Source: an uncultured Clostridia bacterium (GTDB taxonomy: Bacteria; Bacillota; Clostridia; Oscillospirales; Acutalibacteraceae). From it: a stretch of DNA of 64,000 nucleotides. Below, one piece after another: positions 1 to 8,042 of the stretch. Under the pieces are notes generated by a model. That model worked only from the letters and a program-made list of their open reading frames with translations. It was not told where the DNA came from and did not search any database. The number at the start of each line of letters is the position of its first letter. Position 1 is the first letter of the stretch. The position numbers and the translations under genes were made by a program. Location of the stretch: NCBI GenBank assembly GCA_947630285.1, contig CANRHD010000002.1, positions 1 to 64,000 on the forward strand. Reading direction: 5' to 3'.

Positions 1-522
1 AGCTATATTTTTACTTATAAAGGAGAGTACTTTGCAGAAAGCGCAATTTGTGATATAATGAATACCTACGCAATAAGTACCGTGGATTATCTGTTCCTGC
101 CGGAGAGCGCAGGAAGCTGTGAAAGAATATTGGGCGGCTATCCCGTGAACAGGATTTACGCCTGTAATCCCGAAAAGCTTGAAGCCGTTTCGGATTTTTC
201 GGGGCTTAATAAAATCGACAAAAGCGTTATCTGTGAGGACGGTCTTGTTATAGGAATTGACAGGGACTTTGCCCAAATCGAATACGGGCGCACAAAGGTG
301 CTTATATCCTTTTCCGACAGTAACAGCTTTAAAGGCTTTGACTGCGACCTGCTTATCTGTAACGGCAAAATTCCCGACGGTGTGGGCTTTAAAAGCGCCG
401 TATCCTCGTGCGGAAAAAGGGGCTCGGCGCAGGGACACGAAAGCGATATATACTATGTCTGCGAAAGCGGAGAAGTATTTTTCACATTTGACGGCGATAA
501 AAATTTAAGGAGGGAAAATTGA
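1..522 (+). CDS. ComEC/Rec2-like competence protein, C-terminal part (partial)
   Basis: The frame is open from base 1, so only the last 173 residues are visible. The segment reads like the degenerate metallo-beta-lactamase-type domain that ends many ComEC DNA-uptake channels: a beta-strand ending DYLFLPE where active enzymes carry HxHxDH, then ILGGYPVNRIYAC and a KVLISFSDS strand. The metal-binding histidines are absent, so this part is probably not catalytic. The identification rests mainly on position: comEC followed directly by holA is a common Firmicute arrangement, and here the stop overlaps the holA start (TGATG). The membrane part of the protein lies outside the window. Confidence 0.6.
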   Translation, partial: SYIFTYKGEYFAESAICDIMNTYAISTVDYLFLPESAGSCERILGGYPVNRIYACNPEKLEAVSDFSGLNKIDKSVICEDGLVIGIDRDFAQIEYGRTKVLISFSDSNSFKGFDCDLLICNGKIPDGVGFKSAVSSCGKRGSAQGHESDIYYVCESGEVFFTFDGDKNLRREN

Positions 523-1577
523 TGCCCGAAATTAACGAAACCCAACTGAAAAACCAGATAAAAGAGCGTAAGTTTTCCCAATCGTATCTTATTTACGGAA
601 ACGAGCCGTATTTAAAACAGCACTACGCCGGACTGATAGCCAAAAAATGCGTTGCCGAGGGTATGGAGGGCTTTAATCTTAGGGAATTTGACTCGGAAAA
701 CGCCAACGATATTCAGGAGCTTATAGACTCCACCGACACCCTCCCCGTATTTTCCGACTACTGCTGTACGCTTATCAAGGATTTTCCGCTTGCCGCCATG
801 TATTCATCGGACAAAAAAAGGTTTGAGGCCTGGATAAAGGATATGCCCGATACAACCGTTGCGGTTTTTCGGCAGGATTCGGACGATATAAACCCGAAAA
901 AGGACGCAAAATGGAAAAGCGTTATCTCTTTGTTTTCAAAATACGGAAGCGTTTTGCGCTTTGATAGGCTCGATAGAACCTCGCTTTCCAAGACCGTTAT
1001 CGGAGGGCTTAAAAAACGGGGAGCGGAAATTGACCGTGACACGGCGTTTTATCTGATAGATACCGTGGGAAGCGACCTGAACATACTCCTCAACGAGGTT
1101 GAAAAGCTTGCAAGCTTTACACTCGGCGGTACGGTAACGAGAGAGGATATAGACAAAATCTGTATTAAATCGCTTGAGTCCAATATTTTTGACTTATCAA
1201 AAAGCCTGTTTTCCAAAAATCCGAAAAGGAGCTTTGAAATACTCGACAAGCTTTTAAAGGACAAGGAGAGGCCGGAAATGATACTCGGTGCGCTGGCAGG
1301 TAATTTTATTGATGTTTACAGGGCTAAGGCTTCGGTAGCGTCGGGAGAAAGCGCAGATTATTTGCAGGATATTTACAATTATAAGAATACGGGCTTTCGC
1401 CTGAGAAACGCCGCAAGGGACGCCTACGGCCTTGATATTCCGAGGGCGAGAAAATGTATCGCTCTGCTAAGCGAAGCCGACAGCCGTATAAAAATGCGTG
1501 TTATTGACGAGAGAACCGTGCTCGAAAGGCTTATTACCGAGCTTTACTATGTGATAAACGGCGGTGAAGCGCTATGA
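522..1577 (+). CDS. holA: DNA polymerase III subunit delta
   Basis: HolA is the clamp-loader subunit that opens the beta sliding clamp in the replisome. The protein has 351 residues, normal for the family, and starts with the usual pattern of a short helix followed by SYLIYGNEPYL, the strand-loop that begins the AAA+-like fold. The C-terminal helical collar region (residues ~220-350) includes IFDLSKSLF, typical of the family. I chose the ATG at 522, which overlaps the upstream TGA and has AAGGAGGG eight bases before it; a TTG three bases earlier would add one residue. Its own stop overlaps the next start (ATGA), so it is translationally coupled in an operon. Confidence 0.92.
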   Translation: MPEINETQLKNQIKERKFSQSYLIYGNEPYLKQHYAGLIAKKCVAEGMEGFNLREFDSENANDIQELIDSTDTLPVFSDYCCTLIKDFPLAAMYSSDKKRFEAWIKDMPDTTVAVFRQDSDDINPKKDAKWKSVISLFSKYGSVLRFDRLDRTSLSKTVIGGLKKRGAEIDRDTAFYLIDTVGSDLNILLNEVEKLASFTLGGTVTREDIDKICIKSLESNIFDLSKSLFSKNPKRSFEILDKLLKDKERPEMILGALAGNFIDVYRAKASVASGESADYLQDIYNYKNTGFRLRNAARDAYGLDIPRARKCIALLSEADSRIKMRVIDERTVLERLITELYYVINGGEAL

Positions 1578-2173
1578 TAAAAATTGACCGGGCCGTTATA
1601 GTTGAGGGAAAATACGATAAAATAAAGCTCTCCTCCCTCATTGACGCCGTCATTATCGAAACAGAGGGCTTCGGGATTTTCAAGGACAGGCAAAAGCAAA
1701 AGCTTATCAGAGCGTTAGCTGAAAAAAACGGCATAATCGTTATGACGGATTCGGACTCGGCCGGCTTTGTTATACGCTCGTTTTTAAGCTCGATTGTAAG
1801 CCCCGACAGGATCACGCATGTTTATATTCCCGACATACTCGGCAAGGAAAAAAGGAAGGACTCGCCGTCAAAAGAGGGAAAGCTCGGCGTTGAGGGTATG
1901 AGCGCCGAGATAATATCGGACGCTCTGAAAAAGGCCGGCATTACAAGTACAAGCATAAACGAGCCTGCCGCAAAGGTTACCAAAACGGATTTTTACAACG
2001 ACTCCATAAGCGGAAAAAGCAACAGCCTGAAAAGGAGAAAGGCTCTGTTAAAGCGCCTTGATTTGCCCGAAAACCTCAGCGCAAACGGACTGCTGAAGAT
2101 TATAAACGCCTATATGACCTACGACGATTACAAAAGGGCCGTAGATGAAATAAACTCGGAGGAAAAATTATGA
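1574..2173 (+). CDS. Toprim-domain protein, DUF4093/ribonuclease M5-like
   Basis: The 199-residue protein begins with a Toprim fold. The conserved glutamate is in VEGKYDK (Glu11) and the acidic DSD motif follows at residues 59-61. These residues bind Mg2+ in primases, topoisomerases and RNase M5, the enzyme that matures 5S rRNA. The C-terminal half resembles the DUF4093 extension seen in clostridial relatives. It overlaps holA by four bases (ATGA) and overlaps the next small gene in the same way, so the three genes form one translationally coupled unit. RNA or DNA processing is likely; RNase M5 activity itself is an inference. Confidence 0.75.
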   Translation: MIKIDRAVIVEGKYDKIKLSSLIDAVIIETEGFGIFKDRQKQKLIRALAEKNGIIVMTDSDSAGFVIRSFLSSIVSPDRITHVYIPDILGKEKRKDSPSKEGKLGVEGMSAEIISDALKKAGITSTSINEPAAKVTKTDFYNDSISGKSNSLKRRKALLKRLDLPENLSANGLLKIINAYMTYDDYKRAVDEINSEEKL

Positions 2174-2292
2174 AAAAATTTTTTAAGCTTGCGGCAGCGC
2201 TGATTTCTTTCGCCTTAACTGCCGTCTCGGTATCGGAGGCTTTAAAGAAAAAGGAAGAGTTAGAGCAATCCTTTAAAAGTCAAAAGCAATAA
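2170..2292 (+). CDS. 40-residue hydrophobic-helix microprotein
   Basis: This small open frame starts at an ATG overlapping the stop of the Toprim gene (ATGA) and has GGAGG eight bases upstream. The 40-residue product has a basic start (MKKFFK), one hydrophobic stretch (residues ~6-24) and a charged helical tail rich in Lys and Glu. This suits a single-pass membrane or secreted microprotein. I recognise no family. The ribosome site, the coupled start and the tight spacing (15 bases) to the next gene argue that it is translated. Confidence 0.6.
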   Translation: MKKFFKLAAALISFALTAVSVSEALKKKEELEQSFKSQKQ

Positions 2293-2307
2293 TAAAGGAG
2301 GGCGGAT

Positions 2308-3837
2308 ATGTTTTCAAAGGTTACAAGCATAGGTCTTTTCGGTATGGAATCTTACCGTGTCGAGGTTGAGGCGGACATCTCCGGAGGACTGCCGAGATTT
2401 GACATAGTGGGCTTACCCGACACGGCGGTAAGCGAATCACGGGAAAGGGTTCGCTCCGCAATGCACAACAGCGGTTTCGATTTCCCCGTTTCGAGGGTGA
2501 CAATAAACCTTGCGCCCGCCGACATAAAAAAAGAGGGCCCCGTTTACGATTTGCCGATTTTGATAGCCTTGCTAAAATCGACCTGCCAGCTAAATGCGGA
2601 CACCGACGGCTGTGCCTTTATAGGCGAGCTGTCCCTGAGCGGCGAGGTACACAGGATTAACGGCGTTCTCCCCATGGTAATAAGGGCGAAAAAGGAAAAT
2701 ATCAAAAAAATATTCATACCCTTTGAAAACCGCCGTGAGGGCGCTGTTGTTAAGGGAATTGAAATATATCCGGTTAAGAATGTTAAGCAGTTGCTTGAGC
2801 ATCTTAACGGAAAAGCCGAAATAGAGGCTGTGAGCGGCGATGACTATGTGGAAATGCTTGCGCCCCTGGACTTGCCCGATTTTTGCGATGTAAAGGGTCA
2901 GTACCAACCAAAAAGGGCGCTTGAGGTTGCGGCGGCCGGCGGTCATAATGTTCTTATGATAGGCCCTCCCGGTTCGGGGAAGAGCATGCTTGCAAAAAGG
3001 ATACCCTCCATACTGCCGGATATGACCTTTGAGGAGTCGCTTGACACAACCAACATATACTCCGTTTCGGGTAAACTGCCCGACGGCGTTTCCCTTATCA
3101 GGACAAGGCCGTTTCGCTCTCCGCACCACACCATTTCCCCTGCCGGACTTTCGGGCGGAGGTACGGTTCCGAGGCCGGGCGAAATATCGCTTGCACATAA
3201 CGGCGTGCTGTTTTTGGACGAGCTTCCCGAATTTACAAGGAGCTCGATGGAGATTTTAAGACAGCCCATTGAGGACGGCGCTATTACGATAGCGAGGGTT
3301 GCGGCGACATATTCTTACCCGTGCAGCGTAATGCTTGTGTGCGCCATGAACCCGTGTCCGTGCGGATATTTCGGCCACCCGTCAAAAAAATGCACCTGCC
3401 CTGCCGGCGCTCCTGCAAGGTATCTTTCAAAGGTGAGCGGCCCTCTGCTTGACAGAATTGACATTCATATAGAAGTGCCTGCCGTGAACTATGACGAGCT
3501 TTCCTCGAATATCAAGGAGGAATGTTCCGCAGAAATTAAAAAAAGAGTAAACGCCGCAAGGAAATTACAGCTCCAAAGGCTTGAGGGCACAGGCGTAAGC
3601 TGTAACGCCAAAATGAGCGCTCCGATTACAAAGAAATTCTGTCAGATGACCTCGGACGCTTCCGCAGTTTTGAAGAAGTCGTTTGACGCTCTCGGGCTCT
3701 CCGCCAGGGCGTACGACAAAATTTTAAGGGTTGCACGCACCGTTGCCGACCTCGATAAAAGCGATATTATTTCTTCCGACCACATTTTGGAGGCGGTACA
3801 GTACAGAAACCTTGACAGAAAATTTTGGAAGGCATAA
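2308..3837 (+). CDS. YifB/ComM family Mg chelatase-like AAA+ ATPase
   Basis: The 509-residue protein has the full YifB/ComM layout. An N-terminal Lon-like S5 fold starts MFSKVTSIGLFG, followed by the AAA+ core with Walker A GPPGSGKS (~residue 218), Walker B LFLDELPEF (~301) and the cysteine pairs NPCPCGYFGHP and CTCPAG that mark this subfamily, then a C-terminal helical domain. ComM is a branch-migration helicase that helps integrate transformed DNA, which fits the upstream ComEC-like gene. A ribosome site (AAAGGAGGG) precedes the ATG. A strong hairpin terminator follows the stop at once, ending this operon. Confidence 0.92.
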   Translation: MFSKVTSIGLFGMESYRVEVEADISGGLPRFDIVGLPDTAVSESRERVRSAMHNSGFDFPVSRVTINLAPADIKKEGPVYDLPILIALLKSTCQLNADTDGCAFIGELSLSGEVHRINGVLPMVIRAKKENIKKIFIPFENRREGAVVKGIEIYPVKNVKQLLEHLNGKAEIEAVSGDDYVEMLAPLDLPDFCDVKGQYQPKRALEVAAAGGHNVLMIGPPGSGKSMLAKRIPSILPDMTFEESLDTTNIYSVSGKLPDGVSLIRTRPFRSPHHTISPAGLSGGGTVPRPGEISLAHNGVLFLDELPEFTRSSMEILRQPIEDGAITIARVAATYSYPCSVMLVCAMNPCPCGYFGHPSKKCTCPAGAPARYLSKVSGPLLDRIDIHIEVPAVNYDELSSNIKEECSAEIKKRVNAARKLQLQRLEGTGVSCNAKMSAPITKKFCQMTSDASAVLKKSFDALGLSARAYDKILRVARTVADLDKSDIISSDHILEAVQYRNLDRKFWKA

Positions 3838-3880
3838 AAAATCCTCTCACGGTAATAGAGCCGTGGGAGGATTTTTTATT
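3836..3880. terminator. Bidirectional intrinsic terminator
   Basis: A stem of about 13 bp (AATCCTCTCACGG pairing with CCGTGGGAGGATT, one G-T pair) with A-tracts on one side and T-tracts on the other. It lies between the convergent yifB-like and ispE genes and can serve both. Confidence 0.9.
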
Positions 3881-3882
3881 GC

Positions 3883-4755
3883 TTATTCTTCCGTTATTTC
3901 TATTGAATTTTCACACGGTTTTGCCAGGAATACCCCGTCAAATTCCCGTTTGAGCCTTTCTGCGCATTTACAGGCGTCCTGCCCTTCCCTGAACACCCCG
4001 AAAACCGTAGGGCCAGAGCCGCTCATAAGCGCAAGGTCTGCGCCAAATTTTTTCATGGTAGTTTTAATGTGCGGACGGGCAGGCACTTCAATCACCTGCT
4101 CAAATACATTCGCCGCCTTACGGCACATGAGCTCATAATCCCCGGTTTTCATGGCGTAGAGCATTGTATTCCTGTCACAATGGCGTATTCTCGGCGCTTC
4201 GTCAATCTGCCTGTAAGCGTTCGGCGTCGATATATCCATATCGGGCTTGCAAAGCACAACAAAGCAGTTTTCAAGCTTCGGAAGCGGCGCAATTACACCG
4301 CCCGTCCCCATACACAGCGCCGTAGAGCCGTGCAGGGAAAACGGAACATCTGCGCCTACGCTTTCGCCTATCTCGCACAGCGTAAAAAGAGGCAGTTTTG
4401 TGTCAAACAGCCTGTTAAGCGCAAAAATGACCGCCGCCGCATCTGCGCTCCCCCCGGCAAGCCCTGCCGCCATGGGGATTTTTTTATCTATCTCTATTTC
4501 AATTCCGCAGTTGTTTTCAATATTGTTGTACTCAAAAAACGCCTTTGCCGCCTTGTAAGCAATGTTTTTCTCATTGACGGGCACTCTTTTATCGGCGCAG
4601 AGGATTTTAATTTTATCGCCCTTTATCAGGTCAACACGAACGCTGTCGCAGCAATCGACCGACTGCATAATCATAAAAAGGCTGTGATACCCGTTCGGAA
4701 GCGTTCCGGTGACATCGAGCATCAGATTTATTTTTGCCGCAGCTTTTACTTTCAT
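3883..4755 (-). CDS. ispE: 4-diphosphocytidyl-2-C-methyl-D-erythritol kinase
   Basis: IspE phosphorylates CDP-methylerythritol in the non-mevalonate isoprenoid pathway. The 290-residue protein begins MKVKAAAKINLMLDVTG, the classic IspE start. It carries the GHMP-kinase ATP loop PMAAGLAGGSADAAA (~residues 92-106) and the C-terminal motif MSGSGPTVFGVF. Its length is normal. It lies 36 bases downstream of the PHP phosphatase gene on the same strand, probably in one transcript, and converges on the yifB-like gene across a shared terminator. Confidence 0.95.
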   Translation of the reverse strand: MKVKAAAKINLMLDVTGTLPNGYHSLFMIMQSVDCCDSVRVDLIKGDKIKILCADKRVPVNEKNIAYKAAKAFFEYNNIENNCGIEIEIDKKIPMAAGLAGGSADAAAVIFALNRLFDTKLPLFTLCEIGESVGADVPFSLHGSTALCMGTGGVIAPLPKLENCFVVLCKPDMDISTPNAYRQIDEAPRIRHCDRNTMLYAMKTGDYELMCRKAANVFEQVIEVPARPHIKTTMKKFGADLALMSGSGPTVFGVFREGQDACKCAERLKREFDGVFLAKPCENSIEITEE

Positions 4756-4791
4756 AATGAATTTTAAGTGTTTTTCACTTTTTCCTTTCAG

Positions 4792-5604
4792 TTATTCGAT
4801 AGGCATAAGAATAGGCGTGCGCTTCTGAAAGAGGGTAAAATGCGTAAAGCCTGCCTGCTTCATGGCCGCATAAGCCTCGTCGATGCCTGCGGTTATATCC
4901 TCGGCAAAATGTGCGTCGGAGCCGAAGGTAACATATTTTCCGCCCAATTCCTTAAACCGCTTTACGGTTTCAACCTCGGGTGAAAGCTTGTTTATCGGCT
5001 GTCTGAGCCCGGCGGTGTTGATTTCAAGCGCCTTGTCCTTCTCAGCCAAGAGCGAGAGGATCTCGTCCACCTTTTCGCTGTAATCCTTTAAATCGACCTC
5101 TATGCCGGCCTTTATGTAAAAGTATCTCATGGGATAAGTGAGATGTGCGAGTATGTCAAACTGCCCCCACTTAACCATATTGTAAATCTCGGTTAAATAC
5201 TTTTCGGTATATTCTTTAACATTTTCCCTGTTATATCCGTCAAGGTGGCAAAAATCCTTTGTATGCCTGAGCGCATGGATAGAGCCCAAAACAACATCGC
5301 AGTCGTATTTTGAAAGAATATTCTCGGCAAGACTTTTGTTGTAATGGCCCTGAGCCAGTTCTATGCCCCGAAGAACCACCAGCTTGCCCCTGAAAGCGCA
5401 CTGAGCCTTTGTCACCTCAAAATATGACTGCATATAGCGCTTGTCATATTCCTCTTCGGTATATACATCGACCTCACAATGGTCTGTAAAGGCAATAGCC
5501 CTTACACCTGTCAGCTCCGCATGCTCGCAAATATACATAGCCGAGTGGTTGCCGTCGGGGGAGTTGTCCGTATGGACATGCATATCGACAAGTTTCTGAT
5601 ACAC
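4792..5604 (-). CDS. PHP-domain phosphatase, HisJ/histidinol-phosphatase type
   Basis: The 270-residue protein is a PHP-fold metallophosphoesterase. The first metal motif is DMHVHTDNS (HxH), then TDHCEVD, GSIHALRH and, near the C-terminus, GSDAHFAED. This matches the HisJ class that dephosphorylates histidinol phosphate. No other histidine genes are nearby, so the substrate is open. The start is a GTG at 5604: the preceding in-frame codon is a stop, and GGGAAG lies just upstream. The promoter should lie in the AT-rich stretch around 5610-5740. Confidence 0.8.
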   Translation of the reverse strand: MYQKLVDMHVHTDNSPDGNHSAMYICEHAELTGVRAIAFTDHCEVDVYTEEEYDKRYMQSYFEVTKAQCAFRGKLVVLRGIELAQGHYNKSLAENILSKYDCDVVLGSIHALRHTKDFCHLDGYNRENVKEYTEKYLTEIYNMVKWGQFDILAHLTYPMRYFYIKAGIEVDLKDYSEKVDEILSLLAEKDKALEINTAGLRQPINKLSPEVETVKRFKELGGKYVTFGSDAHFAEDITAGIDEAYAAMKQAGFTHFTLFQKRTPILMPIE

Positions 5605-5958
5605 TCAATCGCTTCCCTTTTGTATAAGTAATATATAATATATTAATATAGCATATTTTTTTATGAAGTTAAACCAAATTTCAAAAATTTTCAAAAATAT
5701 ATTTTTTTTAAGCTTAAATTGTGATAAAATATTTGCATATTTTTGACGATAGCGCACAATGCGCCCTACAGATTTTTTTGATATGATCTTGCGGAGTTTG
5801 ATACAAGCCCGCGGAAAAGCCAAAAGTGCGCTTGCGGTGTAATTTTTGCTTGCGGTGTAAAATGTACGCAGAGCGTGGCTTTATTTACAATCTTTTAATA
5901 AGATGAATTGAAATCGGGGTGTGTCCGCCCCCATAAGCAGGAATTTGGAGGGGATAGA
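5605..5958. other. Intergenic region between divergent genes
   Basis: AT-rich near 5605-5740, where the promoter of the PHP gene should lie. It contains a small GCGC-ACAAT-GCGC hairpin (5752-5764), the right half of the 54-bp repeat (to 5806), a repeat-associated tail shared with the copy at 6464, and two direct copies of GCTTGCGGTGTAA at about 5831 and 5848. No gene is visible here. Confidence 0.6.
5777..5846 (+). repeat. Right half of 54-bp cassette repeat (copy A)
   Basis: TGATATGATCTTGCGG followed by GTTTGATACAA matches the right half of the full repeats at 6464 and 7396. The left half is not recognisable. A tail after the repeat (CCAAAAGTGCGC) is also present downstream of the copy at 6464. 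This half copy forms the left boundary of the three-gene array. Confidence 0.65.
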
Positions 5959-6408
5959 ATGGTAATAAAGACATTTGATGAATACTATCGAGATGATTTG
6001 ATTTTCATGGTTTTACAGGCAAAAGATGCATTGGGAAGAAAGCCGACAATTAATGATGATTTATTGGATATAAAGGCAAATTACATAGATCGTGGCGATA
6101 TGTTTTGGATTGCGGTCGATGAAAATGACAGAGTGATCGGGTGCGTTGGATATTCTAAAATAGCCGGTACAACAGAAGCATTTCTCCATAGACTGTATGT
6201 TAAACCCGCTGAAAAGCATAAAGGAATAGGAACTGCACTTCTTAAGGCTGCCGAATCATCAATGCGTGATAATGGCGTAACCATATCAAAAGTTCATCTC
6301 GGCTCCCCAAAGGAGCAGTGGTTTGAATCCTATTCATTCTATCCAAAGAATGGGTATTATGAATATGAACCGAGATACATGAAAAAAGAATTGTATTCTC
6401 TTTGTTAA
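5959..6408 (+). CDS. GNAT-family N-acetyltransferase
   Basis: The 149-residue protein has the GNAT fold that transfers acetyl groups from acetyl-CoA. The acetyl-CoA loop is VKPAEKHKGIGTALL (motif A, ~residues 76-90), preceded by the strand ending HRLYV and followed by the C-terminal motif SFYPKNGYYEYE. The acceptor substrate cannot be read from sequence. The ATG at 5959 follows GGAGGGG with good spacing; an upstream in-frame ATG at 5908 lacks a site. It is the first of three single-gene units separated by 54-bp repeats. Its base composition is more AT-rich than the flanking core genes, suggesting transfer. Confidence 0.85.
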   Translation: MVIKTFDEYYRDDLIFMVLQAKDALGRKPTINDDLLDIKANYIDRGDMFWIAVDENDRVIGCVGYSKIAGTTEAFLHRLYVKPAEKHKGIGTALLKAAESSMRDNGVTISKVHLGSPKEQWFESYSFYPKNGYYEYEPRYMKKELYSLC

Positions 6409-6463
6409 AATGAGCAAACAGAAAACTCCTTACCGCCGACATGGTACAACAAGGCTTTTTCTG

Positions 6464-6517
6464 TTTGTATCAAAATCAGCAGGAACATAGATATGAACTT
6501 GCGGAATTTGATACAAA
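6464..6517 (+). repeat. 54-bp inverted-end cassette repeat (copy B, full)
   Basis: The ends are perfect 11-bp inverted repeats: TTTGTATCAAA at 6464-6474 and TTTGATACAAA at 6507-6517. The interior carries ATAGATATGAACTTGCGGAA. The copy at 7396 has the same length and layout. Similarity to copy A continues past the right end to about 6545. Confidence 0.85.
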
Positions 6518-6624
6518 GCCGATAAAAACCCAAAAGTGCGCCTTGTGGGATAGACTGATATCAAAACGGACGACGGGAAAGCGGTTCCCGGCTCCGCAAT
6601 AATAAGTATAGCGAGGTGATTTGA

Positions 6625-7365
6625 TTGAGGTATCCTAAAATGATTCTGTTCGACTATGGGCATACGCTTCTGTATGAGCCCGGTTGGGATACTGACAGAG
6701 GAAATGCGGAACTTTTGAAGTATGCCACAAAAAATCCTGATAACTGTACGCCGGATGATGTCAGAAAAGCGGCAGAGCTGGTTTTTGGAGAGCATATTGA
6801 AAATGTCCGTAAAATCGGGTACGATATTGGCGGTCAGATCGGCGATAGAGTGTTATATGAGTATCTTGGAATAGAGTTCTCTCTGACACCGCTTGAAATG
6901 GAAAAAGTTTTTTGGAATGGTGTCTCTATGGGTGCTATTATGCCGGAAGCTGATATAATGCTTGATTTTATCAATAAAAATGGTATAAGAAGTGCGGTGA
7001 TTAGTAATCTGCTGTGGTCGGGCGATGCTTTGTCAGAGCGGCTGAACAGATTGTTGCCGATGAATAAATTTGAATTTGTTATGACTTCCAGTGATTATAT
7101 TGTGCGAAAACCCAACCGCATTTTATTTGATATTGCCTTGCGCAAAGCCAAGCTATGTGCCGACGAGGTATGGTACTGCGGAGATGATCCGCAAGCAGAT
7201 ATTGAGGGTGCGGCGCAGGTCGGAATATATCCCGTTTGGTACGATAATGAGACGGAAAGGGAATATAAAGACCGTTCCAAAGAATCTGTACCCAAATGTG
7301 AACATCTACATATCCATGAGTGGCATGAAATGATGGATATATTGGGAAAAATCCAAGAAAAATAG
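6625..7365 (+). CDS. HAD-superfamily hydrolase with unusual motif I
   Basis: The 246-residue protein has the four HAD motifs. These are motif I FDYGHTL with nucleophile Asp10, motif II ISN in AVISNLLWSG, motif III lysine in VRKPNRILF and motif IV YCGDDPQAD. Residue 12 is Gly where phosphatases normally carry the general-acid Asp (DxD), so simple phosphatase chemistry is doubtful. I prefer the TTG start at 6625, seven bases after GAGGTG; the ATG at 6640 would still keep motif I. It is the middle unit of the repeat-separated array and is AT-richer than the core genes. Confidence 0.8.
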   Translation: MRYPKMILFDYGHTLLYEPGWDTDRGNAELLKYATKNPDNCTPDDVRKAAELVFGEHIENVRKIGYDIGGQIGDRVLYEYLGIEFSLTPLEMEKVFWNGVSMGAIMPEADIMLDFINKNGIRSAVISNLLWSGDALSERLNRLLPMNKFEFVMTSSDYIVRKPNRILFDIALRKAKLCADEVWYCGDDPQADIEGAAQVGIYPVWYDNETEREYKDRSKESVPKCEHLHIHEWHEMMDILGKIQEK

Positions 7366-7395
7366 AATTTATTTCTCCAATAAAGGCACTGACGA

Positions 7396-7449
7396 TTTGT
7401 ATCAAAATCACCGAAAATATAGATATGATCTTGCGGAATTTGATACAAA
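7396..7449 (+). repeat. 54-bp inverted-end cassette repeat (copy C, full)
   Basis: TTTGTATCAAA (7396-7406) and TTTGATACAAA (7439-7449) are perfect 11-bp inverted ends. Total length is 54 bp, the same as copy B. The interior includes ATAGATATGATCTTGCGGAA, nearly the same as copy B. Confidence 0.85.
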
Positions 7450-7490
7450 TCATTTACCCGATGAATAGGAGTTCCTGAGGAAGGAGAACC

Positions 7491-7976
7491 ATGATAAAAG
7501 AAATTGAGGAAAAAGATATTCCGGAATGTGTACAGGTTATCAGAAACAGTTTTATAACGGTTGCAAATGAATTCGGATTTTCTACGGATAATGCGCCGCG
7601 ATTTACGGCTTTTGCTATAAGTGCCGATAGGCTGAATTATCAATTAGAAATTGAACACAGGATCATGATTGCATTTTGCCTTGACAGTGGAAAAATAGTA
7701 GGGTACTATTCTTTGCTTTGGCAGGATAATCATCAATGTGAACTCAATAATTTATGTGTTCTTCCGGAGTATCGCCATGAGGGTATCGGCGCTGCTTTGC
7801 TGCACGATGCTTTTGACAGAGCCAAAAAAGAAAGATGCAAGAAAATCAACATCGGAATCGTAGAAGAGAATCAGGTTTTGCGAAAATGGTATGAAAATCA
7901 GGGCTTTCACCATATTGGCACGAAGAAGTTTGATTTCTTTCCTTTCACCTGCGGGTATATGGAAAAGGACTTGTGA
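7491..7976 (+). CDS. GNAT-family N-acetyltransferase
   Basis: The 161-residue GNAT protein has motif A VLPEYRHEGIGAALL (~residues 91-105) for acetyl-CoA binding, preceded by the strand CELNNLC and followed by VLRKWYENQGF, the usual beta6-alpha4 signature. The substrate is unknown. The ATG follows AAGGAG closely. It is the third unit of the cassette-like array: a full 54-bp repeat lies before it and a half repeat after it. It is not close in sequence to the first GNAT in the array, so the array is not a simple duplication. Confidence 0.87.
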   Translation: MIKEIEEKDIPECVQVIRNSFITVANEFGFSTDNAPRFTAFAISADRLNYQLEIEHRIMIAFCLDSGKIVGYYSLLWQDNHQCELNNLCVLPEYRHEGIGAALLHDAFDRAKKERCKKINIGIVEENQVLRKWYENQGFHHIGTKKFDFFPFTCGYMEKDL

Positions 7977-7989
7977 TTGCCATTTTTTG

Positions 7990-8020
7990 CTTGTATCAAA
8001 ATCGCAAAGAACATAGAGCC
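7990..8020 (+). repeat. Left half of 54-bp cassette repeat (copy D)
   Basis: CTTGTATCAAAATCGCAAAG followed by AACATAGA matches the left half of copies B and C. The right half is missing, and the lipoprotein ribosome site follows. With half copy A it bounds the array, as expected if flanking sites are hybrid junctions. Confidence 0.6.
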
Positions 8021-8042
8021 TTAGTTTTATAAAGGAGTCTTT

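Noticed and set aside
2590-3198. Long minus-strand frame inside the YifB/ComM gene
   Set aside because: It is antisense to a strongly conserved AAA+ gene and has no ribosome site or recognisable domain.
4069-4767. Long plus-strand frame opposite ispE
   Set aside because: Shadow of the ispE coding frame; composition is unlike a real protein and no start signal is present.
5777-8020. Classical integron with attC sites
   Set aside because: The repeats have TTTGTATCAAA-type ends, not the RYYYAAC/GTTRRRY pair, and no IntI-like gene lies in the window. Kept only as a cassette-like array.
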